From NCBI GenBank assembly GCA_027314915.1, contig DAHUZZ010000007.1, positions 1 to 64,000 of the forward strand: a stretch of DNA of 64,000 nt, written 5' to 3'. This DNA comes from Thermoplasmata archaeon. Lineage in GTDB: Archaea; Thermoplasmatota; Thermoplasmata; Lutacidiplasmatales; UBA184. This document shows positions 40,846 through 50,341 of the stretch, in pieces. Within the stretch, counting starts at the first letter, position 1, and every line of letters begins with the position of its first letter. A model generated the notes under the pieces. The model was not told the origin of the DNA. It searched no databases and saw nothing but the letters and a program-made list of their open reading frames with translations. The translations under genes were made by a program, and so were the position numbers.

Positions 40846-41943
40846 TCAGCCCAGGAGCGAGCTCGGGTCCCCCGGGAGCTCCTTCTCGCCCGGGACCTTG
40901 AAGTACTGGGAGAGGACCGCCGCGGTCACCATCAGCGCGAGCCCGAGGACGAGCCCCCCGATGATGAGCGGGAGGGAGAAGGGGGTGGGCAGCTGCTCGA
41001 GGAACTGGATCATCCCGACGATGGCGTAGCTGATGAAGCCGAGCCCCACGATCGAGATCATCGCGATCGGGTAGGACGGACCGACCCGCCCGAGGGCCAG
41101 GTAGCGGCGCAGCGCGCGACCGGACTCCCAGATGGTCCCGGCGAGGAACCACCAGATGAGCCCGGAGTGGACGAAGTCCAGCACCCGGGCGATGGGCTCC
41201 TCCGTCGGGGAACCGATGTAGGCGTTGTACCCCTCGAGGAACCCCACGCCGGCCAGCGTGAGCGCGAGGAGCCCGAGCCCGAAGGCGACGGAGCCCTGCC
41301 GGATGTCCGAGGAGGCGCTCCGCACCGAATCGATGATCGCCTCGTCGACGTCGAAGGTCCAGAGGACCAGGTAGACGCCCAGGAGCAGCAACAGCGCGAC
41401 GACGCCCCACCAGATCACGCCGGCCGCCGCGGCCGCGCCGAGCGTCACCAGCGTGAGGGCGAACGGGAGCACCGTCTTCGCCCGGAACTTCGGGTCCTTG
41501 AGCGCCCGGACCATCGTGTAGTAGGTCGACTCGATGCTGGCGCTCTGCCGGACGTAGACCCGGTGGACCCCGTCGACGCGGATCCGGCTCTGGATGATGG
41601 GGAAGAGGTACTCGTCCTCCGCCCCGTCGGAGACCAGGTGCGCGGCGGTCGCCGGATGCTCCTTGAGGACCCGGTCGAACTGCTCGGCGACCTTCCGGTC
41701 GGAGAGCAGCCCCACCTTGGGCGAGCCCGTGAGGACCACCACCTCCGCCTCGTCCTGGTTCCGGAGGAGCTCGTCGAGCAGCTGCACGGCGGCGAACATC
41801 GCGTTGGTGTCCGTGTCGCCCGGGTCGGCGACCCCGAGCCGCTGTGCGGCGGAGAGCACCGAGGCCCGCCCGACGACCGGACCGACGATCCCGGCCTTCC
41901 GGCCCAGGTCGTCGTCGCGGTCGACGCAGACGACGAGCCGCAT
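40846..41943 (-). CDS. DUF373 family membrane protein
   Basis: MRLVVCVDRDDDLGRKAGIVGPVVGRASVLSAAQRLGVADPGDTDTNAMFAAVQ...VVVLTGSPKVG; multiple TMs. Confidence 0.9.
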   Translation of the reverse strand: MRLVVCVDRDDDLGRKAGIVGPVVGRASVLSAAQRLGVADPGDTDTNAMFAAVQLLDELLRNQDEAEVVVLTGSPKVGLLSDRKVAEQFDRVLKEHPATAAHLVSDGAEDEYLFPIIQSRIRVDGVHRVYVRQSASIESTYYTMVRALKDPKFRAKTVLPFALTLVTLGAAAAAGVIWWGVVALLLLLGVYLVLWTFDVDEAIIDSVRSASSDIRQGSVAFGLGLLALTLAGVGFLEGYNAYIGSPTEEPIARVLDFVHSGLIWWFLAGTIWESGRALRRYLALGRVGPSYPIAMISIVGLGFISYAIVGMIQFLEQLPTPFSLPLIIGGLVLGLALMVTAAVLSQYFKVPGEKELPGDPSSLLG

Positions 41944-42079
41944 GGAGAAACCAAGGTCGTCCGGACGGATAAGAGGTTGGAGGAAGCGGCGGCGACGGTC
42001 CACCCCCCGCCCGGGGGCGGGCGCGCTCCGCGCGTCGGCCGGGAGCGCGCCCCCGGGCGGCGCCCGCGGACGGGACGAC

Positions 42080-45000
42080 CTAGGAGGCTCCGCCGCCCGG
42101 CTCGGTTTCGGGGGGGTCCGGGTGGGTCGCCTCCGGCTCCCCGGAGGGTTCGCCGGCGGCCGGCTCCGGGCCGGGGTCGGCCGGAGCGTACTCTTCCTCC
42201 GCGGGAGCGGCCGGAGGCCCCCGGCCGCGCCGCAGGACGAGGACCACCGCCACGACCCCGATCCCGACGACCACGAGGGCGAAGGCGAGGATCTCGAGCC
42301 CGAGGTTGCCCGGCAGCCCGAACAGGCCGCCCGTCGGCGAGCCGCCGCCGGGGGAGCTCGATCCGACCTGGAAGGAGACGGTGGCGTTGTCCCAGCGACC
42401 GACGTGGTCGCGCGCCTCCACCTGGACCGAGAAGGTGCCCGGCCCGGTCGGCGTGCAGGTCAGCGGCACCGTGTTCGCGCTGGTGCAGCCCGGGGGGAGC
42501 CCGCTGTACAGGTAGGTGAACGGCGCCGTCCCGCCGCTCACCGCGACCGAGAGGGTCGTACCGTTGCCGAGCTCGAAGAGGGCGGGGTCGGCCGTGAAGC
42601 TCTGGATCCGGGGATCCGGGTTCACGACGAGCAGGACGGTCGCCGTGAGGGGAGACGCGGCGCCCGAGATCGCGACCGAGACGTTGACCGAGAACTGGCC
42701 GGCGTGGGTCGGGACGCACTCGACCTGCGACTGGTCCGGCACGGAGCAGCCGGGGAGCCCGGAGTAGGTGTAGCTCAGCCCGTGGGCGCTCGAGAGGTTG
42801 GTCCACAGGACGACGGGCACCCCGACGTCGGTCGCCGCCGCGCTCGCCTGGAGGGCGGCCGAGGGGGTCGGGCCGGACTGGCTCGCGGCGCCCAGGATCC
42901 GGATCCCCGCCCAGAGCTGAGCGTCGAAGCCCCCGAGCATCGGGTTCGAGTTGAGGGTGGACGGATCGATCCAGGCGGCCACGGCGTTGGAGGTGTCGAG
43001 CTGGTAGTTGGCCGCGTAGAGCCCCAGCTCGGAGACGATGCGGTCGGCCATCGCGTAGTCGACGGTCCGGCCGGCGCCGAGGGGGGCGTTCGACGCCCCG
43101 CCCACGAGCCCCTGGAGCGCCTGGAACGCGGCGCCCTCGCAGGCGTAGGGGACCGGGGTCGTGAGCTGCGACCAGTAGGAGGCCGAGGCCGAGCAGCCCG
43201 AGCCGTCCGGCGAGGACTCCGCGACCGAGTCGGGAAAGGTGTAGGTGCTGTCCACGGACCAGGTCGCCCGGACGTAGTCCGAGAGGTCCGGGTAGTCGGC
43301 CACCCACCCGCCCTGGTAGACGGGCAGGGGGTTCGTCCCCGGCACGGAGAAGAGGAACGAGTAGGCGTCGGCCGAGGGCAGGTCGACCGGCACGGCCTGG
43401 AGCGCGTTCCCCGACAGGAGCGAGATGTTCTGGGCCCACTCCGTGTAGCGCGGGGTGAGGGCGCTGCCGTTGTAGACGAGGGGGAAGGTGCACGGCACGG
43501 AGGCCGTGCAGTTGTTCCCGGCCTGGTGGTCCTGCTGGACCTGGGTCCACCACCAGGCCGCCGTGCCGACCGTCCCGGCGTTGGGGCTCGGATCGGTGAC
43601 CGGCCAGGAGACGTTCGCGGGGGCGCCGCTCCCGATGAGCTCGGGGACCTGACCGCCGCCCAGGAACTGGGTCTGGTAGGCGACCTGCTCGCCCTCCCGG
43701 GTCTGGACGGTGGCCGTGGGGAAGGCCGTGATCAGGAACTGGCGGACGTTCGGGTCCGCGAACAGGGAGGAGGGCGCGGTGAAGCTCCGGCCGGTGAGGT
43801 TCTCGGCGCCCGTCACGTTGAGGGCGAAATTGAACGGGTCGTACTCGAGGATGCTCGAGGGGATCGAGCGGACGTAGACCGATCCGTCCTGCACGGCGGT
43901 GGTCACCGCCCCGCTCTCGCCGCCCACCACGTCGGTGAGGTCCGCGGTCCCGGTCGCGACCGCGGCGAGCCCGGCGCCCGGCGCCACGTCGTAGGTGAGG
44001 TTGACGCGCCCGAAGGAGGGGCGCGGCGCGCAGGTCGTCCAGGTGCAGGACGGGTTCGGGGCGTACGCCGGGTTGGCCACGAACTGGCTCGCGGCGGCCG
44101 AACTCGTGAGGACCGCGTACGGCCCGCTCCCGACCATGAGGTTCGTGAGCTGCCCCACGGGGGGGTACCCGAACAGGCGACCCGCGCTCTGGAGGGCCCA
44201 CGCGTCCCACGCGGTGGGGGCGATGGCCGCGACCGCCGACTCGAAGGCCGGTGACGTCGAGGAGGTGGCCCCGCCCGGCAGCGTGCAGGGCTGGTCCGCC
44301 TCGTCGCCCGGGGTCCCCGCCGTCCAGTTCGGGATCCCCGCCTGGCCGCCGGTGGTGGCCGGCGAGGACGCCCAGCCGCAGGAGAGCACCGAGCCGCCCT
44401 GCGGATCGGCGAGCAGCCCCAAGAGGAACGGCCAGGACTCCCCGTTGCCGCCCGCCTCCAGCGTGACGCAGCCGTGGTAGTTCGTGAGCGCGATCGGCGG
44501 GCAGGCGCTCGTGTTCACGCCGATGGCCGAGAAGATCTGCTGCGGGGTGTTGTTGTAGGGAGCGTGCTGGCCCCCGTCGTAGAGCGGGTTCGCGGCCCCC
44601 TGCGGCGAGTTCGGCCCCGGCAGCAGCGCCTGGGCGAGGATCCAGCCCGGCGTGCCCCCGGGCGCGACATCGGCGAAGGCCAGGTCCCGGGCGAAGGAGA
44701 AGAGCACGTCGCTGGGATACACCGGCCAGACGGCCTTCGTGGAGGGATCGTAGAACCGCGCGTGCGGATCGAGGACGAAGGTGTAGTTGTTCCCGCTCAC
44801 GAGGCTCGTCCCGAAGAGGGCCTGGCAGAGCGCGGAGCCGGGCACGCACGCGGCCAGGTCGGGGTTGTAGTCCGAGGCCGAAGGGCCGGCGAGCGACCCG
44901 TTGTAGGTGATCAGCTGCTCGTAGGTGTTCGCGAGCGCCGCGAGCCCGGCCGTATCGTAGTCGAACGCCGGATCGAAGGTCGCGCCCGGCCCGCCCGCGA

Positions 45001-45859
45001 GGTCGATCCGCAGCGTCGACGGGGAGGGGGAGGCCGGCACCGTGTAGCCCCGGCTCGCGTCGCCCGGGCCGACCACGAGGGTGAAGGTGTAGACGTTCGG
45101 GAACACCGAGCTGCCGACGTCCGTCGGCACCGAGTAGTTGAGCAGATAGACCCCCGGGGCCGCCCCGACGGGAACCGTCACGGTGGCGTTCCCGCTCCCG
45201 TCGGCGCCGAACCGCGCGGCGATCGAGAGCGGGGAGCCGACGGTGAAGGCCGGCGTCCCGAGCGAGGAGCCGGCCGCCGTCGGGGGATGCGCCACGGAGA
45301 CGGCGACGGTGACCGCGTCGCCGGGCCGGAGCACCCCGGTCGCCCCGGCGCCGCTCGTGGTGTTCGAGAGGAACCGTCCGGAGAGCTCGGCGAAGTCCCC
45401 CACGGTCAGCGCCGCGCCCGGCCGGGTCGCGTCGGCGACGAAGGAGGGCTCGACCTGGAGGTAGGGGATGCCCTGGAGATCGTCCTGCGAGGTCCCGCCG
45501 GTGTCCGTGATGTTGACGGTCAGCGCGTACCAGCCGGGGTTCGTGTAGGTGTGCGTCAGGACCAGGGCGGTGCCGCCGCCCGTGCTCCCGTCGCCGAAGT
45601 TCCACCGGGAGGAGGCGGTCACCTCTCCGTAGGGCAGGGGCACGCTCCAGACCATCGGCACCCCGGCGAGCCCGCCGACGACGCTCGACGTGGGATTGAG
45701 GTCGTGGGAACTGCCCGGGACGGGGGCGAGCACGGGGCCCGCGGGGCGTCCTGCGGCCCCCGGCAGGGCTCCGGCCGGCAGGAGCAGCAGCAGGGTGAGA
45801 ACGAGGACCGGCGGTACGAGGGGGGCCCGCGCCCCCGGGAGCCGGAAGCCGCCTCGCAC
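42080..45859 (-). CDS. Giant family-5 extracellular solute-binding-like protein with flanking PKD-like domains and C-terminal TM
   Basis: SBP_bac_5-like core (FDPAFDYDTAGLAALANTYEQLITYNG, YVFVLDP-like ARFYDPSTKAVWPVYPSDVLFSFAR), N-terminal PKD (SSRWNFGDGSTGGG), C-terminal Ig/PKD-like repeats, TM, acidic Pro-rich tail. Confidence 0.8.
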   Translation of the reverse strand: MRGGFRLPGARAPLVPPVLVLTLLLLLPAGALPGAAGRPAGPVLAPVPGSSHDLNPTSSVVGGLAGVPMVWSVPLPYGEVTASSRWNFGDGSTGGGTALVLTHTYTNPGWYALTVNITDTGGTSQDDLQGIPYLQVEPSFVADATRPGAALTVGDFAELSGRFLSNTTSGAGATGVLRPGDAVTVAVSVAHPPTAAGSSLGTPAFTVGSPLSIAARFGADGSGNATVTVPVGAAPGVYLLNYSVPTDVGSSVFPNVYTFTLVVGPGDASRGYTVPASPSPSTLRIDLAGGPGATFDPAFDYDTAGLAALANTYEQLITYNGSLAGPSASDYNPDLAACVPGSALCQALFGTSLVSGNNYTFVLDPHARFYDPSTKAVWPVYPSDVLFSFARDLAFADVAPGGTPGWILAQALLPGPNSPQGAANPLYDGGQHAPYNNTPQQIFSAIGVNTSACPPIALTNYHGCVTLEAGGNGESWPFLLGLLADPQGGSVLSCGWASSPATTGGQAGIPNWTAGTPGDEADQPCTLPGGATSSTSPAFESAVAAIAPTAWDAWALQSAGRLFGYPPVGQLTNLMVGSGPYAVLTSSAAASQFVANPAYAPNPSCTWTTCAPRPSFGRVNLTYDVAPGAGLAAVATGTADLTDVVGGESGAVTTAVQDGSVYVRSIPSSILEYDPFNFALNVTGAENLTGRSFTAPSSLFADPNVRQFLITAFPTATVQTREGEQVAYQTQFLGGGQVPELIGSGAPANVSWPVTDPSPNAGTVGTAAWWWTQVQQDHQAGNNCTASVPCTFPLVYNGSALTPRYTEWAQNISLLSGNALQAVPVDLPSADAYSFLFSVPGTNPLPVYQGGWVADYPDLSDYVRATWSVDSTYTFPDSVAESSPDGSGCSASASYWSQLTTPVPYACEGAAFQALQGLVGGASNAPLGAGRTVDYAMADRIVSELGLYAANYQLDTSNAVAAWIDPSTLNSNPMLGGFDAQLWAGIRILGAASQSGPTPSAALQASAAATDVGVPVVLWTNLSSAHGLSYTYSGLPGCSVPDQSQVECVPTHAGQFSVNVSVAISGAASPLTATVLLVVNPDPRIQSFTADPALFELGNGTTLSVAVSGGTAPFTYLYSGLPPGCTSANTVPLTCTPTGPGTFSVQVEARDHVGRWDNATVSFQVGSSSPGGGSPTGGLFGLPGNLGLEILAFALVVVGIGVVAVVLVLRRGRGPPAAPAEEEYAPADPGPEPAAGEPSGEPEATHPDPPETEPGGGAS

Positions 45860-46122
45860 GACCGTCAGCTATCCACCGTCCTATTTGGACCTCGCCCCTG
45901 CCTTCCGTGGGGTGGTACCAATGGGGACGGAAGCCCTACCAATCTGCCAAACTGTAGCAACCTCGACGGTGGGCTCGTCGACGGGTCGGGGACTCCGCCC
46001 CAAACCCAAGCCACCCAACCCACCGCACCGAAATCGTGAGGGTCCGCTGGGAAGCAAGACAAACCCATCGAGCCCTACCCAGCGAGAAAACGCGGCCGTC
46101 AGGCAGGGGGACGAACTACGTT

Positions 46123-46665
46123 TCAGTGCAGGTCGATAATCAGAGTCCCTGAATATGCGGTCGTCGGAGTGATCAGCTTGACCGTCACGGTTGCAGTCGC
46201 TCTGCTCGAGCCACTGTACCATGTGAATGGCGCGTTCGTGCTTCCCACCCCGAACCCGACCGTCTCGATGTAGACGCTCCCGCTTGAGCACGTGTTCGGA
46301 CCGAAGAACCCAGGGTAGCAAGTCAGGGTGTAGGAGACCGTTGGCGTGCTCCCGGCCTTAACGGAGAAGCCAGGAGAACTGCCAAGACTGTTGCCATTCT
46401 GGGTCCAAATGACTTGGCTCACACGAATCTTGTAAGGATTGAGCAGGTTGCCCGGTTCAGCCTCGTAGAAATAGAGCGACAGAGCGACCACGACGACGAC
46501 GACCACGGCCGCTATGGCCAAAGCACCCCTTCTTCCACCTCCACGCCGATGTGCTTTCGCGGGCTGGCCATCGGAGTGGGCGGCGGAGTTGCCACACTTC
46601 GGACAAAAGGCCGCGCCAGCCCTCAATGGGTTGCCGCACTTGGAACAGAAACCGCCCTCCGCCAT
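46123..46665 (-). CDS. N-terminal double zinc-ribbon, TM, extracellular domain protein
   Basis: FCSKCGNPLRAGAAFCPKCGNS; TM LAIAAVVVVVVVALSLYFY; about 110 aa Thr/Ser-rich C-terminal domain. Confidence 0.8.
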   Translation of the reverse strand: MAEGGFCSKCGNPLRAGAAFCPKCGNSAAHSDGQPAKAHRRGGGRRGALAIAAVVVVVVVALSLYFYEAEPGNLLNPYKIRVSQVIWTQNGNSLGSSPGFSVKAGSTPTVSYTLTCYPGFFGPNTCSSGSVYIETVGFGVGSTNAPFTWYSGSSRATATVTVKLITPTTAYSGTLIIDLH

Positions 46666-47079
46666 TTACTGTCCTCGGCGGCGGTGAAGGCTGATCTGGT
46701 GAAGTGCCCAGCCAATGGGCGCGAGGAAGAAGCCCGTCCCTGCCAAGGCCGCGAACTCCTCCAAGTAGGTCTTCAGCGAATCGAGAGTCGTGGACGACCC
46801 CAAGGAGGCCGTGCCCACGACGAAGACCATGAAACCCACGAGAATGAGCAAGCCTCCGAGCAGAACGAGAATCATGCCCACCGTGAGCCCCTCGGGGAGC
46901 CCGACCGTTACGTAGCGGATTTCAGGTGTCCTCGAATTCGAGCCCGCCGAGCCACCTGAGGTGCCCGCAGGTAGCTCCGCGGCGCGGAGCTTCGCCCCGC
47001 ACTTCGCACAGAAGAGGTCGTCCGAAGTGTTCACGGCACCGCAGCTCGGACACACGGCCAAGCTTTCGGGCATTCTCAA
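46666..47079 (-). CDS. Zinc-ribbon membrane protein
   Basis: CPSCGAVNTSDDLFCAKCGAKL; two TM segments. Confidence 0.75.
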   Translation of the reverse strand: MRMPESLAVCPSCGAVNTSDDLFCAKCGAKLRAAELPAGTSGGSAGSNSRTPEIRYVTVGLPEGLTVGMILVLLGGLLILVGFMVFVVGTASLGSSTTLDSLKTYLEEFAALAGTGFFLAPIGWALHQISLHRRRGQ

Positions 47080-47220
47080 ACCATGAAAGGTCAGCCTGTA
47101 TCAACCTGCCGCAAGAGCCGCCCTCCGTCAGCTTCTCGGTAGTGTGAAAGAACAGGTGGTAGGCGGGGGGACCTCTCCCCGAGCCGGGACCGCTAAGAAC
47201 CGGAACGAAGAGAGGCCCAT

Positions 47221-48425
47221 GAGAGAGAATACCACCCACCGATAGAGCTGGCCGGTCTGCTGAACCGCGCCGACCACCTCGGACGGGACGCTGTGACCCG
47301 ACTCCTCGAGGAGACCCAAGAGGAACTATGGGTGAACCTCCGCCGAGAACATCTCCCCGATCGTCGACGGAGATTCGTCCGCCACGGTACCCGACCTCGG
47401 ACCCTGATCACCCGCCTCGGTCGGATCGACTCCATCGTCCGAGGGATCCATGACCGTCGGAGAGGAGGTACCTTCGCTCCGCTCCCCTGCGCCCTCGGTC
47501 TCGGGAAGAAGCGCTACACTCCCGAGCTCCGCCTCCCCGCGGCCGAGCTCGCGACCCGCACGAGCCACGGTGAGGCCGCTGAGGGGCTCGAGCCGACCGT
47601 GGGGCTGCGCATCCCTCGTCGGATCATCTGGAACTTCCTGGCCGAGATCGCCGTGAGCGTCGAGCGAGCACTCCACGCCCCGACGGCCCCTCCGTCCGTC
47701 GAGCGCTCGGTCCATCAGGCGGACTCGACCTTCGTCAAGAGCCAGCAGCGGAGAGACGCTTAGCACGCCATCCACGTGGCCATGACCCAGGACCCGGAAC
47801 ACCACGTGCATCTCGCAGCTGTGAAGGTCGACGGACCCGCCCAATCGGTGCTGGTGGGACTCGAGGTGGACGGTCTGGTCACCGACGACGATAGTGGGCT
47901 GGTGGCCGTGCCGAGCCGAGTTCACCAACTCTGCCACGTCCACTTCGTTCGGCTGGTGGGGGAGTTGCTCCGAGAGGAGGGTGTGGGTCTGCTCGATCGA
48001 GAGACGCCCACCGGCGAGGTTCGAGGGATCCTAGCGCGTCTGCGCCACTCGGTGGAGTTCCACGCGACCCGTCGGGAGTGGAGGGCGATCGCAGAGCGAG
48101 TGCGGGGCACCCTGAACGAGCTGGAGGGAGTGGCCCGACGGCTCGAGCGGGGGGCGTGCCCCCACTCGGCGCGGACCATTCGGCGGGAGGCGAAGGCGCT
48201 GGTGGTGTTCGCCGAGGTGGCGGTGCACGGGATATCCACATGCCCGCGACGTCGAACGGAGTGGAGCGGGTTATGGGGATGATCGCGGATCGGTGCGAGC
48301 GCAAGTGGGCGCGGTGGGGGGGAGGTTTGTGGAACCTGTTCGTGCTGCTCTTGGCGCGGAAGACTCGGCGCGCGACCTGCGAGCGGGCGGTCCACGAGTA
48401 TACGAGGCGGGGAGCCTACGATTGA
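47221..48425 (+). pseudogene. Degenerate ISH6/UPF0236-like transposase, interrupted by an in-frame TAG and a frameshift
   Basis: Same-frame segments IELAGLLNRADHLGRDAVTRLLEETQEELW...VHQADSTFVKSQQRRDA*HAIHVAMTQDPEHH...LVTDDDSG...VHQLCHVHFVRLVGELL, then another frame: MPATSNGVERVMGMIADRCERKWARWGGGLWNLFVLLLAR. The 5' boundary is approximate. Confidence 0.75.
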
Positions 48426-48775
48426 ACGGTTCCGTCAGGGGCGTCGTCCACCGATTCCGTCACACCACTCAGCTTCTCCAACTTCCCAGTTCGACCGAGC
48501 CCGATCTGCGGCCGTCCCTGATAGTCCTTGACCCAGCCTTCCGTGATACGGACCCGGTCGCCCTGAGCCACGAGGTCGACCTCGGAACCCCATAGCACCA
48601 ACGCGATCTCACCCGTGCCGTCCTTGAGGCGGGCATTCCGAACCTTCGTCTTGCCGCCTTGACGATTCTCGACCTCGCGGGCCTCGTCAAGTTGGACGAC
48701 TTCGGCCTCGATGGTCGCTACTCTCGACGGCCGCAGGTCCGAGATGAAGATCTTCGGGGGTTGACTCGTCGGCAC
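48416..48775 (-). CDS. OB-fold single-stranded nucleic acid-binding protein (archaeal SSB/RPA-like)
   Basis: ISDLRPSRVATIEAEVVQLDEAREVENRQGGKTKVRNARLKDGTGEIALVLWGSEVDLVAQGDRVRITEGWVKDYQGRPQI. Confidence 0.8.
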   Translation of the reverse strand: MPTSQPPKIFISDLRPSRVATIEAEVVQLDEAREVENRQGGKTKVRNARLKDGTGEIALVLWGSEVDLVAQGDRVRITEGWVKDYQGRPQIGLGRTGKLEKLSGVTESVDDAPDGTVQS

Positions 48776-48912
48776 GGTGGGGCGGTAGCTCGACGGGCCG
48801 ATAGAGATTGTCCCGAGCCGTCGGCGGGTGGGCCGATCCCGCCGGCGGGCGTGTCGAGGTGTGGCAGACTGGTATGGCTTCCGAGGGGACTGGTATCACC
48901 CCTGACGGTGCA

Positions 48913-48987
48913 TGGGCCCAGTCGGATTTGAACCGACGACCTCCCGGTTATCAGCCGGGTGCTCCAGCCAACCTAAGCTATGGGCCC
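48913..48987 (-). tRNA. tRNA-Ile (anticodon GAU)
   Basis: Reverse complement GGGCCCA UAGCUUAGGUUGGCUGGAGC ACCCGG CUGAUAA CCGGG AGGUC GUCGG UUCAAAU CCGAC UGGGCCC A; stems pair. Confidence 0.95.
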
Positions 48988-49007
48988 CATCGCGGGGGAC
49001 CATATCG

Positions 49008-49016
49008 GTCTAAAAC
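49008..49016 (-). promoter_or_regulatory. TATA-box candidate for tRNA-Ile
   Basis: Minus-strand GTTTTAGAC about 21-29 nt upstream of the tRNA 5' end. Confidence 0.5.
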
Positions 49017-49081
49017 ACTTTTCTCCGGATCGACGCGCCCGGTACGGCCCGCGGCGGCCGAACTAGGACGGTCTCTCCGCC

Positions 49082-49540
49082 TCACTCTTCGACACCATCG
49101 AACTTCCCTGCGAGCTCCTTCGCCAGGACGAGGACCAACTCGGAGAGACTCGGGGAGGTCCCGGCCGTCCTAGGTCGCGTCTCGAGGAAGATGTTCCTCC
49201 CGTCCCGCCTCCACTGGTAGGACGCTCGCTCGGCCGCGGGTTCCGACGGACCCGGCGTTTTCGATTCCTCCATCTTCCAGGAACGTGATTCGGGCGCCTC
49301 GACCAGGAAGAGGTGCCCCCAGTGCTCCGCGCCTCCGCCGGACCTCCGCTTCAGGACGGCGCGCTTCCAGCCCCGGACCTCGCCGTCCGCCGAAGGGAGC
49401 GGCCACCAGGGGCCCGCATAGACTCCCGCGAACTCCGGTCGTCCCAGGACCTCCCGGAGGACCCGATCGACCGTGTCGGCCGTGTCCGTGAGCAGCACGC
49501 GTGACTCCACGGGGTGAGGGGGTGACCCGCATGGCGCCAC
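49082..49540 (-). CDS. Hypothetical protein (up to 152 aa; start uncertain)
   Basis: Protein-like composition in this frame (TDTADTVDRVLREVLGRPEFAGVYAGPWWPLPS...); no recognised family. Confidence 0.6.
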   Translation of the reverse strand: MAPCGSPPHPVESRVLLTDTADTVDRVLREVLGRPEFAGVYAGPWWPLPSADGEVRGWKRAVLKRRSGGGAEHWGHLFLVEAPESRSWKMEESKTPGPSEPAAERASYQWRRDGRNIFLETRPRTAGTSPSLSELVLVLAKELAGKFDGVEE

Positions 49541-49582
49541 GCCCCCGAACGCTTAAACGGCCCTCGGGTAGGCAGGGGGGAG

Positions 49583-50329
49583 ATGTCCTCCTACGAGGCG
49601 GAGCTCCAGAAAGAGCGCGACGCCAAGGACCAGTTCATGGCCCGGCATCCGGAGTCTCCCTTCATCATCGGCGAGGTGCCGCAGTTCGAAGGACTGCACT
49701 ACTTCGCGATCGACCCGGCCTTCCGGGTCGAAGCGCGCCTGGAGCGGCTCCCGGCGCCGCAGGAGGCGACCCTGCGGACGAACCGCGACGAGGAGATGAC
49801 CTGCCGGTACCTCGGCGACATGCGCTTCACGCTGGACGGCCAGGAGTGCTCGCTCCGGGTCTTTCACGCGGGCGAACAGGTGGGCCCGTCGGTCTTCATC
49901 CCGTTCCGGGACGCCACGTGCGGCACCGAGAGCTACGGGCCGGGACGGTACCTGATCCTGCAGCTGACCGAGGACGACCGGTACGTCCTCGACTTCAATC
50001 TGGCGTTCAACCCCTACTGCGCCTACACCGACCGCTTCGAGTGCGGGTTCCCGCCGAGCGAGAACGACCTCTCGGTCCCGATCCGTGCCGGGGAGACCGC
50101 GTGGGCCGACGAGGACCCGAACGCGGTCGTGCTGGGTCCCGACGCCGTCGAACCGGCCCGCCCGACGACTCGGGGCCGGGCCGGTCCGCCCGGCAAGACC
50201 GCACCGGTGGCGGGCGCTCGTGCCCACCCTCCCCGCGGCGCGACGCCGGCCAAGGTCGAGGCCCCCCGATCGGTCGCCCGGCCGAAGGGGTCGAAGGCGA
50301 AGACCGCGCGCAAGGCCGCCGGACGCTGA
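49583..50329 (+). CDS. DUF1684-like protein with basic Ala/Pro-rich C-terminal tail
   Basis: YEAELQKERDAKDQFM...SPF, FIPFRDATCGTESYGPGRYLIL, VLDFNLAFNPYCAYTDRFECGFPPSENDLSVPIRAGE. Confidence 0.85.
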   Translation: MSSYEAELQKERDAKDQFMARHPESPFIIGEVPQFEGLHYFAIDPAFRVEARLERLPAPQEATLRTNRDEEMTCRYLGDMRFTLDGQECSLRVFHAGEQVGPSVFIPFRDATCGTESYGPGRYLILQLTEDDRYVLDFNLAFNPYCAYTDRFECGFPPSENDLSVPIRAGETAWADEDPNAVVLGPDAVEPARPTTRGRAGPPGKTAPVAGARAHPPRGATPAKVEAPRSVARPKGSKAKTARKAAGR

Positions 50330-50341
50330 GGCGGGCCGGGC

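Noticed and set aside
41445-45605. 1386-aa minus-strand ORF
   Set aside because: Frame-shifted reading of the SBP/PKD protein and the DUF373 gene; low-complexity RGDP-rich translation.
45865-46122. Small ORFs in the intergenic region downstream of the zinc-ribbon gene
   Set aside because: Overlapping short ORFs on both strands with no protein-like pattern.
47761-47763. TAG as evidence for pyrrolysine recoding
   Set aside because: A single TAG in a gene that also has a frameshift is better explained by pseudogenisation; no PYL machinery visible in the window.
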